NCBI GenBank assembly: GCA_003194525.1
Contig: NBIV01000011.1
Coordinates: 62,001 to 126,000 of the forward strand
DNA from: Gracilariopsis chorda
Lineage: Eukaryota > Rhodophyta > Florideophyceae > Gracilariales > Gracilariaceae
DNA length: 64,000 nucleotides
Reading direction: 5' to 3'
Shown here: positions 11,861-21,899 of the stretch, in pieces
Layout of the letters: each line of letters begins with the position of its first letter
Position numbering within the stretch: the first letter of the stretch is position 1
Translations under genes and position numbers: made by a program
Notes under the pieces: model-generated
Told to the model about the DNA's origin: nothing
Databases searched by the model: none
What the model saw: only the letters and a program-made list of their open reading frames with translations

Positions 11861-13144
11861 ATTTGACCTGCCTTGCTCTTAGCGAGCTAGGCCAGCGGTC
11901 TACTGAACCTTTTTGTATTTTGCGAAGTGTAAGGCCACTGAGCCATTTCTTTGGTTCTCAAAGAACACATAGTTCGACAAGATCGAAAGTGCATTACATG
12001 TCTATATATTCATGAGAATTACAGCCAAGCAAAGCGCTTGCCAATTGTTGCAAGCTTTTTTGTCGTCGATACTTATAGTCTCTGATAAATAGGTGATACC
12101 CATAGCATTCGTAAATATATTCCATGTGCATAAGGATATCGTCGTTCGTTATAACAGAAAACACAGAGATATACGCATTACTTGCGTTTCGAATCCAATC
12201 TTGGTTTCTAATACCTAAGTTGATACCATCAGACGATTCTGGTCTTAAGAGGCATCCATGTTTTATGTCTGAATCATTCTAAGAATCCTCCCCTATCGAT
12301 GGATTTCTATGCCCCGACTATTCATCATTCATTCCACCTCCATGGCAATCAACTCTGACAGCAATCGTAGTTTGCTTTCTCAAGTATGTTTAGTCGCATT
12401 AAATATGTCAAGCATCAGTGATAAATAATGAGGAATGGCCAGAATGTGTGAAAACTTACCACTATTGCAGCCAAGTACTGTGTGGGACTTAGATAAGTGT
12501 TGTTGCTAGAGTTGTAGTTACGAACGGAACTACTATTTTAACAGGTAGCCCTGTGAATCGCATTGATCTACAAGTGATGTCCAACAGATTTTGTGGATAC
12601 GCACCTGTACCACCATATTTTTTCATAGGTGTATGGAAAAGAATTGTATTACATTTACCTCGGATATGCAGTAATATATCGCACACACAATTCTAGGACA
12701 TCCGGAAGATTAGTGTGGGATGCGTCTACAAAGTGGATTTCCATGGGATATAATGTAGATTATCTTACGTATACCACGTCCGCACACAATGTATGTCATA
12801 TGGATATATCTTACGGTTATCGATGGGACATATATGGTGCATCAGAAGCGCATCACATGCATATTTAGGATGGTAGTTTGATATACACCTGATAAACGTC
12901 AGATATGCCACCTCCACCATCACGTGGACATCCATTAAACATCATCATGGGTCACTGGAGTTGCTATCCTTCGATCCCGCTTCTTATGCTTTGTATACTT
13001 TTCCCTTTTTGCTCCAGACTGAACTGATTCGGTTCATGGATGTTGTTGTCTGTCTCATCTACGTCCCACCCAAATGCTAAAACTCATACTTTGGTGTTCT
13101 AAGCCTCACCATGGCACGGATATGTATCTCAAACCTATTAGATC
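11861..13144. other. Gap without recognised gene
   Basis: AT-rich sequence with only short open stretches, none with a recognisable domain. It probably contains the undetermined end of the neighbouring hAT relic. I could not identify its terminal inverted repeat. Confidence 0.4.
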
Positions 13145-14820
13145 TTACTGAGACGAAGAGGTGTCCTTTCGCACTGCTGCCAGCCCCTCTTTGACCATCT
13201 GCAAGTCCCAAAACCTGCTGTTAACACGCAAGAATAGAATTGCTTCAAATAATAGAGAAGTGGTTCTCGTACGATTATCACATAGCACACTGTCTGCAAT
13301 GGAAGACAACCGTTCAACTTCTGCCACTGAGCCTAAAATAAAATTGCTATTCATATAGCAAAGCTTCACTATAATCTTGAAACGCTTGTGCTAATGTTGA
13401 CGCTCCCTTTAATCTGCTGTAAAAACTCCTGCTTCTTCTTTCTCTTCGTCTATCTCCTCCACAGGAATGAGCAAACGTTCACATGCCATCTTCTTCTCCC
13501 TTTTCATTATCGCAGTGCGTCCCTCCTATATTTTGAACACACCTCTTTCAAATGCACGATTGTACATGACTATGGCGTCAGTGGAAATGTATCGCTTCTT
13601 CAAAAGGCAGTGATAAAACGGAGACTCGGAATGGTTTAAACCTTCTTGTATCTCTGCAATCAGTAAATCTAGAGAATTCTGACAGTGAGAGGGAGGTAGT
13701 TTTCTGGTTTGCAAGTACTTGGTTGTAATGCCAATTTGCTCCAATTGTTTGCAATATCTTGTAACCTTGTTCTTGAATGCTTCAATGTGGTTAATAGCTA
13801 CATCAGATCGATCTTCATCACTCACCTAGATGAGTTCATCCCGAATTCGTAAAACGCGCTGCAGCATGTACAGCTTTCCTGACCAGCTTGTGTGTTTACA
13901 CAAAACAGGGCCTAAAGAAACAAGATTACAAAGTAGTGCGGCGCTTTCAACCTGTGTTTGCATTCATTCATGGTTTTATTGACCGAAATCACAGCTCGAC
14001 CAATGTCATAAACTTCCTTAAGCATGAAGTTGACCTCTAAATTGAGCAAATGACTCTTGCACCCAACGCTTGGGAATCCAAAAATTCTACCAAGCTTCTT
14101 GTTCAACTGACAATTGTCAGCTGTTTGATAGACGGCCCAAACCCTAACATGCAGATTATAGAAACGAAACATGTCCTTCATATGCTTTGCATGAGTCCAG
14201 GCATTAAGAATGACAGCCTCTTCTACAGAGTGATCATTTTCAGTGCGAGATGTATCCAAACTTACCATCGCAGAGCAGCAAAGAAGCGCAAGTTCAACAA
14301 CATCATGACTCTGTACGTGGTTCTTACTGAGATTGGTGCACACATTTCGATTGTAACTGGCAAGTAGTCCGATGTAATAGACACCTCCACAACTCCAACC
14401 TTCATGCATAATAGCACTTTTTTTGGCCTCCTTCAATTCTTTTTCAAGTTTCTGCTCAACGAGTTGTGTGATTTTCAGTAGAACAGTATGAAAGAAGGAG
14501 CAAGGAAATTTCTCCATGTACTTCGAAAACGATCGCACAATGGAATCTTCGACTATAGATACGGCGTTCCATTCATGACAATGAGAATTACATAGCCGTG
14601 CAACGCTCTTTCTTTTGAAGTAGTCTTGTGCAAGAAGGAATCTGAGCAGTCGACATATGCAGTTTCCACTTTGCGACTAATAAAATGATTGTACATTTCG
14701 AGAAGCGTATTGTCGTCTCCATCGGCTAAGCATGCTCTGATTTTGTTGTTTTGAAAGAAAATTCATTTGTTCTTGTCTTTGCAGTTTGGGTTGGGGCATT
14801 TTATACAAAATGTTTCCTTT
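13145..14820 (-). pseudogene. hAT-superfamily transposase relic
   Basis: Minus-strand fragments lie in family order. An N-terminal zinc-binding-like stretch (CPNPNCKDKNK) and ADGDDNTLLEMYNHFISRKV are followed by the RNase H-like core segments HEGWSCGGVYYIGLLASYNR, QTADNCQLNKKLGRI and VGCKSHLLNLEVN. Then come KVTRYCKQLEQIGITTKYLQ and finally the hAT dimerisation segment EVERLSSIADSVL with LFEAILFLRVNSRFWD near 13,200. Frames change several times between blocks (around 14540, 13910, 13500) and stops interrupt it. The arrangement resembles hAT-like proteins common in oomycete and other protist genomes. Terminal repeats and the 8-bp target duplication were not found. Confidence 0.75.
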
Positions 14821-15630
14821 TGTAACCGTTTCCGGCTGCATAGCGCTAGACGAAACCCAAAAAGGCTACTAAAACCCTAGTTGTACGTTACACTAGCTTA
14901 GGTGTCTTATCAAATGCTTGCAGTTCCCATTTAGAGAACACGTTAGTGGCATTAAAGCTTCAAGAACATCGTTTCTCAGCAGATCGAGGCATCCAACCTC
15001 ATCTTTCCATCGAAGAACAACTCGCGTATTTCGCCACACCTTTGCGTAACATTCCCAGCCTTTGTTCGCATATATTGCGTTTCTGAACGCAGGAACTTGG
15101 CCAATACAGTGACAGCCTCTTTAGGAGTTGGTGAAGCGTGAGATACGGGCATGATTTGTATATTAGGACACACTCGTGGAAATAAAGCTGAGGCAAAGAA
15201 ACGATGCAGCCTGATGCTAGGAAATGCTATTGACGCTTGTAGAAGGTATTTGAAAGGCTTTTGAGCCTAACCGATGTTTATTGTAGCCTTGTACTGTAAG
15301 GGTAATTGTTCAATGGTACGAAAAGTACTGTTCGTCAACGGTTATATGTTTGAAATCTGACATTGATCTTTTACGGTCACTATCGATGGAATTGATATCA
15401 TCTGATGGGAGATTTGCTTAATTTTTTGTCCATTGGATGGAAATATTTGCACTAAAAGCCCATCCTGTTGTAATCTCTTGCACTAAGAAGTCCATCAGAT
15501 TGCCATCTTTGCTCTTCGGAGCAATCCCTGATTGCGATCCCATCGATGGAAATACATCCCTGCGTACAACCTGATCATTTCGGCTTTGACTTACACATTC
15601 AGCACCCATTTAGTAGGTTGCATATGTATC
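14821..15630. other. Gap without recognised gene
   Basis: About 0.8 kb next to the hAT relic, probably including its 5' terminal region. Only short open stretches are present, with no named domain. Confidence 0.35.
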
Positions 15631-17300
15631 TGTGACGCTTAGAAAATGCTCTATAGTTATCCGGACTGAACATAAGCTGCTCATCTTCTTGCCTCTCAAT
15701 AAATCCAGGGAGATCTTTGACGAAATTTTCAACGGTATTGATTTTCTTTTCGTTTCCTATGGGACTCAGGAAACGATTTATTTTTCGTTACGAACTTCTG
15801 GACCGTACTTGATTGCTTATCCGTGACAGTCTCCTCGACGTTATCGTTAAGTTAGTCCGCAATAAGCTCTTCTGCAGGATCCTTTCTCGTGTTCATCCTT
15901 CGCCTCTTCCTCCACTTTCGCTGAAAAAACTTAAAATTGCGGTGCATACTTGAGACAATTTTACGCTGCTTCTAAATGCCTCTGGCTCTTTAGCTGGTCT
16001 ATAGTTCGATTGGTTTTTATCTCAGCAACTACTGGAACCATGTGAGTCCCTGCCGGTGCTTGTGTGGGATTCTTCGTAGATTCAGACCCCCTCTTCACTA
16101 TTGGTTCAACCATTCCTTTACTATCCCCGTGCCTCCCTCTGTACCTCCTCTCTCGAAACACCCGCTGTCTCCAAGCGTCATTATCAGCACATAAGGTATA
16201 TTAAATTTAATCGATAGACCAGACGTGGCTGGGCTCACAGCGGCGCTCCATACGATGAGTTCTACTTTCGCTTGGGCACAAGCTCACCGATACTTCTGGG
16301 TAATGCCAGTGTAAAAGTTTCCAACATACCTTGAATCTGACATATACCCTCTTGTTTGAGAGTAATGCGTCATTTAAGCAAGACTATATGCCCCACAACG
16401 GAAACGGTACTGCTTTTTGGCGTACTTCAGGATGTCCAATATATAGTTCTCCGTCCTATATATCCACGTTACATTCTTCTCTACTGTGAAATGTATTGCA
16501 GCAGCCACAAATACTTTGCTGTGTGGAACCCAGTCTATTCCCAAGCTGTCACCTATTAAAGCTTCCATGGTCCATTTTTTTCTTCTTCGCCACTAGTATA
16601 CCCCAGTGGTTGTTTTAAAATTCATCGGGAGAAGTATACCCTGGATTGGGCAATCTGTTCAGTACAGACTCACTGACAGCCGTCTCTTAGATCGTTCTAA
16701 GTCCCCCGATTCATATTCTTCTACAACTTTTTTAGGAGACGTATCAGCATCAAGACCGATTGCCGTCTCTGTCTCCGCACTGACAATAACCAAACCATCA
16801 TTGGGTTCCAGGTCATAAATAATCGCTGTTAGAAATGTATTAGAAATACATAAGCCCTTTTTAGAGCAGTGACCGAACGACGCTTGAAAATGTATAGTTT
16901 TATCCCATGCATTACGAACCAAAATCGTCAATTGTATCCATAGACAATAAAAGTGTTTGAAACCAATGGTATCTCCTCGGTCAAAGGCTATGGCAGTGTA
17001 AGTTTGTACACCTTTCAAGATATTGAGAATATTTCGTACAACAGTGTGCCAATCGGTTTGCTTGAGGTTTTTGTTTCTGGGGATACGTTATCTGATACTT
17101 TCTCGCTAATTTTCTTGAAAATCGAGATCGCAGTCATCGTCAGTCTCTTCATCATCAGACGTAATCAAGTTCATTACGTATCGATCCAGACGGTATTCGG
17201 GTGGTTGGCGTATTGAGACATCTTTTGGCTCAAGTATACTCACGAGTGGAGAAAAGCGCTCTTTAGCAAGTGTTTTGCTCAAAGATTTGGAGCTTTTTGA
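15631..17300 (-). pseudogene. Unassigned decayed coding region
   Basis: Minus-strand reading gives a chain of protein-like segments broken by stops: ERFSPLVSILEPKDVSIRQP leading into an acidic stretch SDDEETDDDCDLDFQEN, then a 119-codon open segment (17018-16659) containing TYTAIAFDRGDTIGFKHFYC, then IGDSLGIDWVPHSKVFVAAA. The composition and continuity look like former coding sequence, and the acidic N-terminal patch is reminiscent of transposase N-termini. I recognise no family. It lies between two transposon relics, so a mobile-element origin is likely but not shown. Confidence 0.35.
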
Positions 17301-18133
17301 AGAATGGTAAAGGTCCTACTTTGCTTTTCTGAAAGTTATGTTCGCGTATGATTTGTGCTGATGACTTTGAGATCGATGAATTTCGAGTGTGCGGGAGTTT
17401 TGTAGCTTTATGCCAATGTCTCTATAGCGGTTTTCTGTTTTGAATGGTGTTGCTATTTGATAGAGATGAAAGGCGTCTGTATGACTTATCTATTGAGAAG
17501 AAGCGAGACCAAGGATCTATGACTTGGAAGACGTTGAATGGGGGGCGGTGGCGTACATGCTCCCTATTTGCTAAGGATCTACTTAAGGGCGTTATATGAA
17601 CTTGTTTGTCAAGAAAAGCAAAACTTCAGCAACAGCATCATGCGATCATATGACTAAAAGTTGCTTCCAGGTACTTTTACATCAAGTTTAGAAAGGAAGC
17701 TCCTTTTTTACTGTTTTTATTGGACTAGCAGTTTAAACATTGTAAATGCCGTTTGTAAGTGAAATCATTATGATAACTTTTACCCTCCCTACCAGCAGCG
17801 TGACAAACGTACACCCTTCAGTCCTCTGTTGTGAGAAGCGTGAGCAATAGGTCTCACCTTCCGCCACAAGCGAAGATATTATTTCTTGTCCTGACGGCAC
17901 CATTGTAGGAAAGCTTGGAGCAGTTTGACGAATTCTTTCCATGCCGTCATGCACAGCTCTGCGCTCCTAACTCATGGCATGGCACTCAAATTGTAAATTT
18001 GTAATCACTGACTCTTCAGAATTTTTCTTTTACAAATTTAGAAACTCATAGAACGCCCCTTACAGGCTCTCGAAACGATGTAAGGATCTGATAGCACTTT
18101 GTACATGATCAACACTGTTTTAACAGCATGTAC

Positions 18134-18159
18134 ACCCAGTGACTGCAAATAGCGTGGGT
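18134..18159 (+). repeat. Left terminal inverted repeat (26 nt)
   Basis: Perfect reverse complement of 21546-21571. It is preceded by C and then TA. A subterminal motif GTGGGCCAC lies at 18188-18196 and recurs in the internal hairpin near 20515, so it may be a transposase-binding site. Confidence 0.95.
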
Positions 18160-18699
18160 GAAGAAATAATGTGGTAACGTAAATGATGTGGGCCACAACA
18201 AATATGGTACAAACGGGGTAGCTCACCGTTAGAATTAATGTGGATACGCCGCCAACAATACATTTCGCGGGAACTATAGAGCCTTCGAACTCCAAATTAG
18301 ACCAGCTCAAAACAGCTTCTCGGCTACTCATCGGTCCACTGTCCAACGCCAACAAACATGATGAGCGTTCCGCTCTCAGCATCTCCCGTAACTGCAGCAT
18401 TCGAATGAGCATGTTTGCGACAAGATCCAACGACAGCAGCCAACACTACCGATTCCTCCTTTTAATCTCTGCCCCTCAATGGAGGCCATCTATCCCCTCC
18501 CACCCCACCACAGGCTGCATCAATAAAGCGATCAGTTCACAACGTCTTGGCTATCGCCGATCGCGCCAAAATTGTCACATGGATGAAAAAAGAAGCCAAC
18601 AAAGTAGGCCCAAAAAAACATCATCTCGAAAGCCGTGCGTCAATTCCCATCTTTATTTTGCTGCTCAGCCAAAGCTAACCTCCAAAAATCGAGCCGCCT

Positions 18700-19140
18700 T
18701 TGGCACAATCGTTATGAATACACAAATGGAAACGGCCTTCGGCCGTGGGCGGCGCTGCGCGCCGCGTTGTGTTTGTAGCTTTGTGTATTTCGTGGCGTTC
18801 GGAGGCTAGCCGAGCACTTTGCTCGCTTGCGCTCGCAATAGCGCTCGTAGAACCACGGGGCGCCGCGGCGCCGAGAGTATGTGGAGCCGTAGGGATTTGT
18901 GTTTAGGTGCCTAAATTGACTGCAGTGCCAGCCAATGATGAGAAAGCGCGACACGTTGCTTTGTGTAACTGGGTGGCACTGCAGTCATTACGGGAGTGCC
19001 AGCCAGTAAGCAGGAAGCTTTGCTGCTGCTGCTGCTGCTGAATTTTTTAAATGGTAGGGAGGCGTTGCGCCAAATGGGCGATTTGCATGGGCAAACGGGG
19101 GCATGCAAGAAGATTTTGTGGCGCAACGCCTCCATTCAAT
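18700..19140. repeat. GC-rich, hairpin-rich stretch inside the transposon
   Basis: It contains several palindromes: GGCCTTCGGCC (18738-18748); GACTGCAGTGCCA near 18918 pairing with TGGCACTGCAGTC near 18972; and the 15-nt arms GGAGGCGTTGCGCCA (19058-19072) and its exact complement at 19119-19133. A (TGC)n run of nearly seven units occupies 19021-19040. The sequence differs sharply in base composition from its surroundings and may be a nested small element or the left subterminal region. Confidence 0.6.
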
Positions 19141-19199
19141 CAAGAACCCCCCCCTCATAGAGGAACAAATACTCATAATGGAGAGATAAACCATGATGG

Positions 19200-20425
19200 T
19201 GTAAATGAGAGCAGAGGAGCGTGTATTTCGATTACACGGGGTACCAATATGGGCATGAAGCGCGTCACCCTGAAGGCTCGTACAGGCAGGGAAGGAAACC
19301 AGGGTGGTGGGCTACCGCTCTTTATATGGACATGCTGACTGAGTTTGGCAGGCTTCGAAAACTTGGAGTAAAGTTCAACTGGCGTACTTTTCAGACTATG
19401 ACTATAAACTTATCCACCAATCAAGTTCCATTTTGTACCATAAGGAAATGTTGGATGACCGTAGTAACCAACGAATTATCGAGTTCATAAGCCGCAGATG
19501 AACCCAATCATTCATGGAGCGCCACAGAATTGTAAGCAGAGCGCACAGGGGCAAGCGCATGCTATCCCCGGAAAAGACTGAGTTGACACATAAGGAAGTT
19601 GCGTACCACCCGGAAGAAGTAGTTCGCGCATTCCGAAGCGGAGCCTGGAAGGAAGAAGATGTTGAAAATGCGGACGAAACACATTTTGTAATCAACATGG
19701 AAAATGGAACAACGTTGGGATTTTGTGGCGAAAAAGAGCTGAAATGTACTGACGTAGTGTCCGGTGGGGAGGGTACGAAAATGGTTGTTCGCATAAGTGT
19801 TGGCCCTAACGCAAGAATTGAACCTGTGTTTATGGTATTCCAGAATAAATCTCGATCGTATCCTATAAGAGGCGTACCCGACGACCAAAAAGGAGTTTCG
19901 TATCGAAGTGGTCCAAGAGGTTGGACGGATTCTACGATAATGCTGCAATAGTTGGAAGAGAAGAAAGTCAAAACCCGACTTTCAAATGGCCGTAAGCGCA
20001 TTCTTTTTGTGGACAACTGTAGCGGGTCTATTCCGACGGCTTCTCTCGACAACGTTTATCGCAATATCAACACTGAATTGAAATATTTTCCTCCAAATGT
20101 AACGGATTTGGTGCAGCCAGCTGATTCTTTTATCATTCAAAAGATTAAATATGCATGGAACGCTCGTTCCGAGATGCATAAGATGGACCTGATATAGAAG
20201 GGCTCATGGTCAAGTTTGGGAGGAATATGTAATCCGGGAAAGAAGTTATTCCTAAATATGGCGGTGCTCGCAGTGAGAAATGTTAATCGTCAGCAAGATG
20301 TTGATGGTCTGACGTACGCAAGAAAAGAATTGATACGTACCGGATTAGCCCTAAACATGAATGGGCTTTGGGAAGAGCAACAGATCGTTTCAAAGCTTCA
20401 AGAAATCGTTACGGAAGTCCTGTAG
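19200..20425 (+). pseudogene. Pogo/CENP-B-like DDE transposase relic
   Basis: An N-terminal segment (EGSYRQGRKPGWW, LTEFGRLRKLGVKFNWRTF) lies in one frame. After a frame change near 19,450-19,500 the rest is in one frame: FMERHRIVSRAHRGK (a CENP-B/HTH-type DNA-binding end), NADETHFVINMENG (first Asp), DVVSGGEGTKMVVR, YPIRGVPDDQKGV, ILFVDNCSG (second Asp) and FPPNVTDLVQPAD (third Asp, 36 residues after the second). All three catalytic acids survive. Two in-frame TAG stops (near 19949 and 20195) break the frame. This is a DDE_1-type transposase resembling proteins repeated in oomycete genomes. It is the likely source of mobility for the 18133-21572 element. Confidence 0.8.
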
Positions 20426-20514
20426 TCATTTTTATGGGGCCGCAGTGGTAGCTTGATGTAGAGATCGGATTATGCTTGAGCACCCACGTTAATTACTTTC
20501 TTCGAAATTGGTGC

Positions 20515-20572
20515 GGGCCACGTTATTTTCGTTCGTACCACAACTAGCGTGGTACACATGATAACGTGGCCC
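20515..20572. repeat. Hairpin with GGGCCACGTTAT arms
   Basis: The arms GGGCCACGTTAT (20515-20526) and ATAACGTGGCCC (20561-20572) are exact complements, with an inner pair GTACCA/TGGTAC. The same GGGCCAC core occurs near the left TIR, so the structure may be a duplicated subterminal sequence of the transposon. Confidence 0.7.
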
Positions 20573-20653
20573 ACATTATATCTTGTGCCCTGGCGCAATG
20601 AAAGGCTCCAGTAAGAACTCCTCTAGTGGCTGAGTAAATGAGTAAATGAATGA

Positions 20654-20742
20654 TTTTTGGAGATAGATTTACTCATGATGAACTCCACTGGAGTGGATAT
20701 CTCCAAAAAATTTGGCATTTTGAGTAAATCTATCTCCAAAAA
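20654..20742. repeat. 22-nt perfect inverted repeat
   Basis: The arm at 20654-20675 (TTTTTGGAGATAGATTTACT and two further bases) is an exact reverse complement of 20721-20742. The 45-nt spacer itself contains TCCACTGGAGTGG. It lies between the transposase and the SANT-like ORF. It could act as a transcription end or be a very small nested element. Confidence 0.75.
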
Positions 20743-20965
20743 GCGGACCGGATTGCGAGAGATTTATTCATTTAATCATATAAAGATGCGAGTAGCGTTA
20801 AGCTACTTGGCAAATGAACCAAACGTTCGCGCCAAATGTAACGGAACACATACTTAATTCTGCTCCAAACTTTTCCTCCCACCCCTCCCTCTTTTCTCCA
20901 TCTACCACTTCTTTCTGTCTCTTGCGTCTTTATTTTTCCTCATTCCATTCATTGCCTTACTGGAA

Positions 20966-21330
20966 ATGTCCCGCAAGACGAAACACAGCAACGTCAAGCC
21001 AGCGGAAGATCTGGTCTTGTCGACATGCTGGGTTTACGTGTCACAGCGATCGACGGAACAGAAATCTGAGAGGTTCTGGATTAGAGTCGCAGCTGACTAC
21101 AAAACGCAGCCCAGCACGACGCATCGTTCTTCAGCCAGTCCCAAGTGCCACTAGACGACAATTCAGAGGGTTATGCAGAAGTTTCTCGCCGATGACAAGC
21201 TCTACCGCGCGAAAATCCCGTCCGGAGAAACTGAAGAAGACACCAAGGCTCATGTAATGGAACTGTGCTGAAAGAGGAATGGAACTGTGGATAAGGATGG
21301 CATCAAAAAGCTCGCAGCTGCATTCAAGTT
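20966..21330 (+). pseudogene. Myb/SANT-like DNA-binding ORF of the transposon
   Basis: An ATG at 20966 opens a frame reading MSRKTKHSNVKPAEDLVLST and then CWVYVSQRSTEQKSERFWIR. This matches the SANT/Myb-like pattern in which a W-x-x-V-S segment is followed by K-S-x-x-F-W-x-R-V-A. The family's second half then appears in other frames: SSASPKCH, then RVMQKFLADDKLYRAKIPSG, then ETEEDTKAHVMEL and KKLAAAFKFMEAVSLYP. It is therefore frame-broken. A pyrimidine-rich leader (about 20860-20950), much like those ahead of host genes here, precedes the ATG. Harbinger-type elements pair a transposase with a Myb-like partner; finding one beside a pogo-like transposase is unusual. Confidence 0.6.
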
Positions 21331-21545
21331 TATGGAGGCAGTATCTCTATACCCCTTGTATTGGACCTTGTACTCGATACCCGTTACATTTCAGAGATCC
21401 AATCACGGCACACCACGTTTTTTGAACATTTTATTTACTGTCTAACCAGTAGTGGTGCGTATGAAATAGTTATCTCCAAATGGGATATGTATCATATTTA
21501 GCCACTAGATTTAACTAAACCAGTACGGGTGCTCTAAGTAATGTG

Positions 21546-21571
21546 ACCCACGCTATTTGCAGTCACTGGGT
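21546..21571 (-). repeat. Right terminal inverted repeat (26 nt)
   Basis: Exact reverse complement of 18134-18159, followed outward by C and then TA. It defines the right end of the 3.44-kb transposon. Confidence 0.95.
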
Positions 21572-21899
21572 CTAGATTCTCCGCTACCCGTACGAGGAGA
21601 TGAGTGTTCTAATGCAAAAAATATGAAACACGAATTAGAAAATTTCTGACGTATTTCTGTTTGAACAGATGTATTTTCGTGCACGTGTTAAGCTCGATTT
21701 CTTTCTCTCGAAGTGGCCCCACTTCTTACCGCACGTTGCGACGCCAGCCTTGTTCCCGAGATCGCTGCGCTGTGGTCATCGGCGGACAACAGTACGAGAT
21801 TGCGCTTCTTCACACCCACTGCTCCATCTCCAAGAACGTACATTTCTGAAGCCATCTTCGAGTCTCAGCCCGCCCCCGCAACCACTTCCATCATCCATC

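Larger units (their letters stand above)
18133..21572 (+). mobile_element. 3.44-kb DNA transposon with TIRs, TA duplication and two ORFs
   Basis: Perfect 26-nt inverted repeats lie at 18134-18159 and 21546-21571; the left one begins ACCCAGTGACTGCAAATAGC. The next outward base is C on the left and G when the right end is read inward. Immediately outside both ends is TA (18131-18132 and 21573-21574), the target duplication of the IS630-Tc1-mariner/pogo group. Inside lie a pogo-like DDE transposase relic (about 19200-20425) and a Myb/SANT-like ORF region (20966-21330). Between them are strong hairpins (20515-20572 and 20654-20742). The ends are intact, but the ORFs carry stops and frame changes. 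It sits about 330 bp upstream of the S1-protein start. Confidence 0.9.

Noticed and set aside
21669-21899. N-terminal extension of the S1 protein
   Set aside because: The 77 extra residues look like translated 5' UTR. The ATG at 21900 begins a typical transit peptide.
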